From: Epiperipatus broadwayi
Taxonomy: Eukaryota; Onychophora; Udeonychophora; Euonychophora; Peripatidae
NCBI GenBank assembly: GCA_028023455.1
Contig: JAQFVV010006199.1
Coordinates: 6,648,972 to 6,712,971 of the forward strand
Direction: 5' to 3'
Length of the DNA: 64,000 nucleotides
Positions 60,381 through 64,000 of this stretch are shown here, one piece after another (position 1 is the stretch's first letter; every line of letters starts with the position of its first letter). The position numbers and the translations under genes were made by a program. Below the pieces are notes generated by a model that saw nothing but the letters and a program-made list of their open reading frames with translations, had not been told where the DNA came from and searched no databases.

Positions 60381-62930
60381 TTTATTTAAGTACCTAGAAA
60401 TTCAGATTATTTTTAAGTGAAGTAATATTACATAAATGGAAGAAAAACTGCCTAATATTCAATGAAACATTGTTGGATTTTATGAAATTAGAAGTAAAAT
60501 TTTAGAGACAATTGATTTAAAAAATGAACATGTACTTTATTGCATCGGCACAAATATTGGAAGCACAAATAAAGTGAGATTCATTATAAATAAAAACTGA
60601 ACATATTGAGATTGATAGTATATTGAACATAATGGCAATGTTAGTTATTCAAATTAATGAAATATATCAAATGCAGATAATTCAGATTTATGTCCCAACA
60701 AATTATTATGATAAAAAAGTAGAGGATTTTTATATGGATGTACAAAAAGCTTTTGATTAGATTAAACATTTTAAAATTGACATGAGAGCCTTTAATGTTA
60801 GAATTGATAATCAACTAAAAGATGGAAGTGTTATGGATAAATTTAATTATGATAATAAAAATGAGAGAGGTCCAGACTTGTGGGATTCATGGAAAAAGAA
60901 AAAATATATATTATGAATTACACTTTTTGAGTAACAGAAAATATATATTTCAAGATTATAATGTTCTTAAATAAATTCAGTACAGAAAGTGATCTGTGAT
61001 TAATGAAGGATAAGATGCACATTAATGCAAAACTAGAGATAAAAACTGTTAAGAAAATCAGTATCAACATAATCCTCAGAAATACTCCACTGAATATAAA
61101 TTAAAACTAACAAATTATTTTAAAGTATTAACAGACTTAGAAGATAGTTCAGATTTGACTGAAATCAATAAAAAAATAACTGATAATCTTTTAAGAAATG
61201 CAAGAAAGGCAATTGGTATAAAAAACAGTAATTTATCAGTAAATTTTCTACTGAGATGAGGATATATAAGGAAAAGAAGAAATATGATAATTTTTGAAAA
61301 TGATCCATTAAGAAGAATTGAATATTTAGAGTTTTGGATAATGATTTGAAAAATAGTTAATAATGATATAAGAAAATATAATTTTAAATTAGCAAGGAAA
61401 GTTATAGAAGAAAATAAAAATCTCAAAATTGTAAAATAAGAGGAAAAGATAGAACTATTATTAAAAAGAGAGCTAACATCATGAAATATGTGGAAGAATT
61501 CTATTAAGAAATTATAGTAATAAAGAACATGAAAACAAATATCTCCCCTATAATTATTACATCTTCTGAATTATCCAGAATTTTCAATGAAGAAGTAAGA
61601 CATGCAACTAAATTATGAAGAGAGAAAGCTCTTGGAAATATAATCGATATCTTAAAAGAAACAGATGAAGCAATAAAGAAAATGGCAAAATTATATACCA
61701 AGTGTTTAAATGATAAAGATGTATCAGATGCTTAGAAGAATACATTGTAATATTCATATTTAAGAAAGGTGATAAAGAAGATATTAGAAGTTACAGATTT
61801 TTTTAGCCATATATCAGTTTTATATAAAAATTTTACCAAGATAATTACAACTAATTTCCAGAAAATTTTGGATTCTAATCAATCAACAGCGTAAATTAGA
61901 TTTGAAAGTCGTTTTAATACAATGGATCACATCCAAATATTGAAAGAAGTTATAGAAAGGTCCAATGGACATGAGTTGTCATTTTGCTCTGGATTTGTAG
62001 ATTATGAAAAGTCATTTGATTCTATAACATTTCTATGGTGATTAAATCCTTGGATCATCAAAATATAGACTCCTTGGTATTATTATATTCTTAAGAATAT
62101 TTATCAAAATGCAACAGCATTATTTAATTATGTGGTGATATTAATAAGATTAACATTGCGAAAGGTGTTTGTCAGGATAATTTTACATCTCCAAAACTTT
62201 TTACAGTAGCTTTACAAAAAGTATTTTGTGAATTCAAATGAGAAGTTAAGGGATTTAAAATAAATGAAGATTGTTTAAAAAGTGTGGTTATTTTTCTAAA
62301 AAGTGCTTCAGAATTTCAGGAAATATTGCAAGATGTTATCAAACAAAAGTAAGAAAGTAGGATTAAAGATAAATTCTACAAAGAACTAAAGTAATATTCA
62401 ACGGATTTTCTCAGAAGAAGAAAGTAAATGTGGATAATCATGAATTGTTAGCAATTTACAAATACATTGGTCAGATTATTAATACAGATAGAAATATAAT
62501 GATTCAAATTAATCATAGAATTAAACTTGGATGGAATATTTTTGATAGAAATAATTTAATATTAAAAAATATATATGTCAGTGAAAAGGAAATTTTTAAT
62601 AGTTGTGGTGCAGAAAAACAATACAGAAAAGATGTACATTAGGAATACCAAGAAGAAATTGAAAATGAAACAGATGGATGAGACTCGCATCATTGAAACA
62701 AGAAATTGAAATGAGGCCAGGCTGGACATATTAACAGATACTCAGTTGATGTTATAAATTAGATCCCAAGAGATTTAAAAATACCTAGTAAAGAGACCCC
62801 ATGTGAATGAATTAAAAAAATTAGTTAGTTTGTTGTGAAGAAGGGAAGCTAGAGATCAGTGTAACTGAATTAAATTTTGAAAAGATCTTTATTCTTCAAT
62901 GGCTTCATAATGGATGATAATGATAAATGA
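60380..62930 (+). mobile_element. RTE-like LINE, nearly full length, many stops and frameshifts
   Basis: Pieces of one long polyprotein appear in order. Endonuclease (APE type): IVGFYEIRSKILETIDLKNE, RFIINKN, MQIIQIYVPTNYYDKKVEDF, NVRIDNQL...NERGPDLWDSW. Linker: EYKLKLTNYFKVLTDLED. Reverse transcriptase: EKALGNIIDILKETDEAIKK, IFKKGDKEDIRSYR, then FNTMDHIQILKEVIERSNG with FVDYEKSFDSI. C-terminus: RPGWTY and IFILQW, then TGATAATGATAAATGATG. The catalytic F.DD box is not recognisable where expected (near 62270-62300, KSVVIFLKSASE). The sequence changes frame repeatedly and is dead. It is the most complete copy of the family also seen at 20.3 and 48.7 kb. Confidence 0.82.
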
Positions 62931-64000
62931 TGTTGATTATTAGACCTTACTGATTATAAATATGAATGTATTTATAATTAAGTTTGATTTATAGCACCAT
63001 CACTAAACTAATTTATTTTTTGTTTTTTTCTCACTTTTCTGAAATTAGAAACTCATGGTCAATGAATAATATATATTTATCAGCCATTTACATTTTTCAC
63101 AAGATCTGTTTATCTGGTAAAAATTTCTTTTTTCCATATTCATCGAGTAAAATTTGTCATGGCAGTTCAAAACAGTCCTTTTTCAAGTATCTTTTTTGTC
63201 ATTAAATGTCATCAATCATTTTATTTTTCTATGAGCACAGTTTATCCTATTTAAATTCTTTCATCTTTATAATAACAGTAATAATATAAGTTGAGTTTTA
63301 ACTTATTTTTTCCTATCTAATTTGGGTCAAACCCACCATTTTTTTTTTCATACTTTTTTTGTTCAGTTGTACTTGAGAATCAATATTCGTGATTAAATCT
63401 ATCAAATGCACTGTACATCCTTGTAATTTTTTTTAATGTATTTATTTACTTAGTTAAATGTATCTGACCTAAACAAACTTAATTATATATATCTTTACAC
63501 CACACACCCCACACTCCATTAACTACAATATTTTTAAACAATACAAATCTGTTAAAGATTTTTATATTTTTTTTTTTTATCAAATTGGATAATTAATTAT
63601 AGTTAATAAATTTTTAACTTTAATATGTCAATTGTTTTTACAAAGCTAAAATGATTTGCAAATGTTAGATGTCTTATATTGTCATTATTTATGCATTGCA
63701 TGGTTTAGTGCAGTAACAGAATGAGCTGTTCTAGAGCTAAAGGTCTCGTGATTGAAACTTAACTTTATCTCTTCCATTGCTCAAGTGTCACATTTCTTTC
63801 CAGTTATAACCCATAAAAAAAATTAATATTGTATCTTATTTTTATTTTTTGTTTTGCCCTACATTCTTCTCTTTGTTTTGTCTATGATGTTTAATGTTTT
63901 ATTAGTAATATATTATGCTGGATAGCAACAATATAAGATAATGTTGATAATAGATGATCATAGTTGTATCAACAGTCAAAAAAAAAACACAATCATAACA
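62931..64000. other. A+T-rich end of the window
   Basis: Apart from the tRNA-like segment at 63698-63763 nothing is recognised. No further RapGAP exon was found, so the C-terminal coding part must lie beyond 64000. Confidence 0.5.
63698..63763 (+). mobile_element. tRNA-derived SINE head (candidate)
   Basis: GCATGGTTTAGTGCAGTAAC resembles a tRNA 5' half with an A box. It is followed by CTAGAGCTAAAGGTCTCGTG and the B-box-like GTGATTGAAAC. Order and spacing are tRNA-like, but the stems are mismatched and no terminator T run follows directly, so this is a decayed SINE head or tRNA pseudogene. Confidence 0.4.

Noticed and set aside
61115-61701. Minus-strand frames of 65-103 codons
   Set aside because: They lie antisense to the decayed LINE polyprotein and are low-complexity.

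Overview
The window is A+T-rich genomic DNA, roughly three quarters A+T by eye. It carries one recognisable cellular gene on the + strand, split into ten short exons with GT-AG introns of 111 bp to 11.4 kb. It is therefore nuclear DNA of an animal. The gene family (Rap1 GTPase-activating protein), the large introns and the abundance of Penelope-like elements (PLEs), RTE-like LINEs and tRNA-derived SINEs suggest an AT-rich invertebrate. I cannot fix the phylum from sequence alone.

Gene: exons at 22357-22435, 33798-33851, 39016-39099, 47598-47698, 51567-51638, 55725-55782, 55913-56068, 56242-56313, 58984-59070 and 59182-59421 join without any phase conflict into 334 residues. They run from the end of the N-terminal dimerisation region, through the whole Rap-GAP catalytic domain including the catalytic Asn in RHIGNDIV, into the Ser-rich C-terminal region. 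The 5' exons (start codon and the first part of the dimerisation region) and the 3' exons were not found. The 5' ones lie upstream of the window or are unrecognised in 1-22356; the 3' ones lie beyond 64000.

Everything else is intron or flank, dominated by mobile-element debris. 1-22356 holds a PLE-type terminus (5.1-5.6 kb), a complete 1.62-kb terminal-inverted-repeat transposon with an 8-bp target duplication (6.9-8.6 kb), a hairpin repeat (12.6 kb) and an RTE-like LINE 3' end (20.3 kb). Intron 1 has a CR1/L2-like LINE 3' end (26.3-27.1 kb), an inverted pair of PLE copies (31.1-32.3 kb) and a probable solo LTR containing a minisatellite (32.6-33.6 kb). Intron 2 has a GIY-YIG PLE copy with a SINE between its inverted arms (37.2-37.9 kb). 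Intron 3 has several palindromic elements, another PLE (41.4-42.1 kb), SINE heads and a repeated hairpin element. Intron 4 has a PLE endonuclease fragment and a truncated LINE. Intron 5 has a 1.16-kb four-unit palindromic array and a probable low-quality homopolymer patch. Intron 8 has back-to-back inverted-repeat insertions that share one target sequence, and a 201-bp near-perfect hairpin. A nearly full-length but dead RTE-like LINE lies at 60.4-62.9 kb.

The most interesting recurring signal is a set of about ten hammerhead-ribozyme-like cores (CTGATGA-type box, stem II, GAAA box). They sit at PLE-type termini of several different sequence families within this one gene region. All mobile-element open frames are interrupted, so none looks autonomous today.
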